From contig CAYJTF010000046.1 in NCBI GenBank assembly GCA_964373165.1, positions 1 through 6,006 on the forward strand: a stretch of 6,006 nt of DNA. The letters are read 5' to 3'. This document shows, piece after piece, positions 5,574 through 6,006 of this stretch (positions are counted from its first letter, which is position 1; every line of letters begins with the position of its first letter). The position numbers and the translations under genes were made by a program. A model generated the notes under the pieces. It did no database searches and was not told the origin of the DNA. It saw only the letters and a list, made by a program, of their open reading frames with translations. Source of the stretch: JAGVVZ01 sp964373165 (GTDB lineage: Archaea > Aenigmatarchaeota > Aenigmatarchaeia > CG10238-14).

Positions 5574-5906
5574 CTAGCCAATCAGATACTCATAGCCATC
5601 AACAAATTCCGATGAAATTTTCAGTAGAATTCTGGTAATTTCTTCATTATTTATATTTTTATTTATTATTGATTCTGTTATTTCAAGGGCAATTCTATCA
5701 AGTCTTTCATTTTTTAAAATCAGCTTTATTTTTTCATCATAATTCTCAGATAGATATTTACTTATAACAGGTTGAGTCACGCCTAGTATGTTGGCTATAT
5801 TGGACTGGTTAAACTTGAATTTCTCGAAAAGTTTTTTGGATATGGACACTCTTAAAGCTGGAAGAATATATCTCGTTACAGTTTCACACGGCATAACAAT
5901 TTTCAT
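5574..5906 (-). CDS. Archaeal HTH transcriptional regulator (COG2522-like)
   Basis: A 110-residue DNA-binding protein. The N-terminus MPCETVTRYILPALR (5-19) is the hallmark P-C-E-x-V-x-x-Y-x-L-P-A-x-R of an archaeal regulator family (COG2522, related to the HTH part of some ThiN proteins). A helix-turn-helix follows at about residues 33-52 (NQSNIANILGVTQPVISKYL). The rest (60-110) is helical and probably for dimerisation. From memory, some family members carry a C-terminal Cys-containing motif; this protein has none and stops with TAG TAG, but a separate Cys-rich ORF follows immediately in the same frame. Target genes cannot be named. The protein may autoregulate, since repeated ACAGT elements lie at and above its start. 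It is convergent with the dehydrogenase operon, not part of it. No SD is visible, and the TATA-like box lies about 25 bp before the ATG, so the mRNA may be leaderless. Confidence 0.82.
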   Translation of the reverse strand: MKIVMPCETVTRYILPALRVSISKKLFEKFKFNQSNIANILGVTQPVISKYLSENYDEKIKLILKNERLDRIALEITESIINKNINNEEITRILLKISSEFVDGYEYLIG

Positions 5907-5987
5907 ATTACACTGTTATATTACTGTATTTTTAAACATTACTCAAATTGTGAGCGTGTCTAATAATTCATCCAAATAATAACTGTT
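5905..5987 (-). repeat. Repeated ACAGT...AT elements upstream of the regulator (possible operator)
   Basis: On the - strand AACAGTGTAATAT (5917-5905, running into the ATG) and ACAGTAATAT (5927-5918) are adjacent direct copies, and a looser copy AACAGTTATTAT lies at 5987-5976. Two copies sit between the TATA-like box and the start codon, where a bound repressor would block transcription. The remainder of the 100-base region 5907-6006 shows no gene. Confidence 0.3.
5927..5936 (-). promoter_or_regulatory. TATA-like box of the regulator gene
   Basis: On the - strand TTTAAAAATA is centred about 25 bp before the regulator ATG, the archaeal TATA-to-start distance. That predicts transcription starting at or within a few bases of the ATG, in keeping with the missing SD motif. 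Confidence 0.4.
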
Positions 5988-6006
5988 AATTCAGAATAGT
6001 CACATC

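Noticed and set aside
5788..5979. Open frame on the + strand over the 5' end of the regulator gene.
   Set aside because: It overlaps the conserved PCE...LPAxR and HTH coding of the regulator on the other strand and shows no protein-family features.

Overview
The window reads as AT-rich archaeal DNA (roughly one third G+C by eye). The archaeal signs are an HTH regulator of the archaeal COG2522 type, TATA-like boxes placed about 25 bp before probable transcription starts, Shine-Dalgarno (SD) motifs of the AGGAGGTGAT type, and oligo-T tracts where terminators are expected. A small-genome DPANN-type archaeon (for example an ARMAN/Parvarchaeota- or Woesearchaeota-like lineage) would fit the low G+C, tight packing and bacterial-looking dehydrogenase genes. 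That placement is inference; no taxonomic marker gene is present.

Layout: (1) positions 2-1264, + strand, the 3' part of a gluzincin metallopeptidase gene that runs off the left edge. (2) Positions 1267-1521, - strand, a small single-cluster ferredoxin, convergent with the peptidase with only 2 bp between the stop codons. (3) Positions 1522-1651, a divergent promoter region centred on a perfectly palindromic TATA-like box that could serve both sides. (4) Positions 1652-5339, + strand, a tight operon for a 2-oxoacid (probably pyruvate or branched-chain) dehydrogenase: E1 alpha, E1 beta, a small cupin-like protein of unknown role, and the lipoyl-bearing E2. No E3 (dihydrolipoamide dehydrogenase) or lipoate-attachment gene is visible. 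(5) Positions 5340-5438, a short intergenic stretch with oligo-T tracts for both directions and an inverted repeat. (6) Positions 5439-5906, - strand, the COG2522-like HTH regulator followed closely by a 38-41 residue Cys-rich zinc-ribbon-like ORF that is easily missed because of its size. (7) Positions 5907-6006, the regulator's upstream region, with a TATA-like box and repeated ACAGT-type elements.

How the parts may fit together: E1 (alpha2beta2, thiamine diphosphate) decarboxylates a 2-oxoacid and passes the acyl group to the lipoyl arm of E2, which makes acyl-CoA. E3, which would reoxidise the lipoyl group, must be encoded elsewhere. Co-transcription of the cupin-like gene suggests a link to that complex, but nothing in the sequence says what it does. 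The divergent ferredoxin may share promoter architecture with the operon.

The points most worth a second look are the hidden zinc-ribbon ORF behind the regulator, the cupin gene inside the dehydrogenase operon, the unusual GEA (instead of GDG) thiamine-diphosphate motif in E1 alpha together with a changed glycine-rich segment in E1 beta, and the palindromic shared TATA box.
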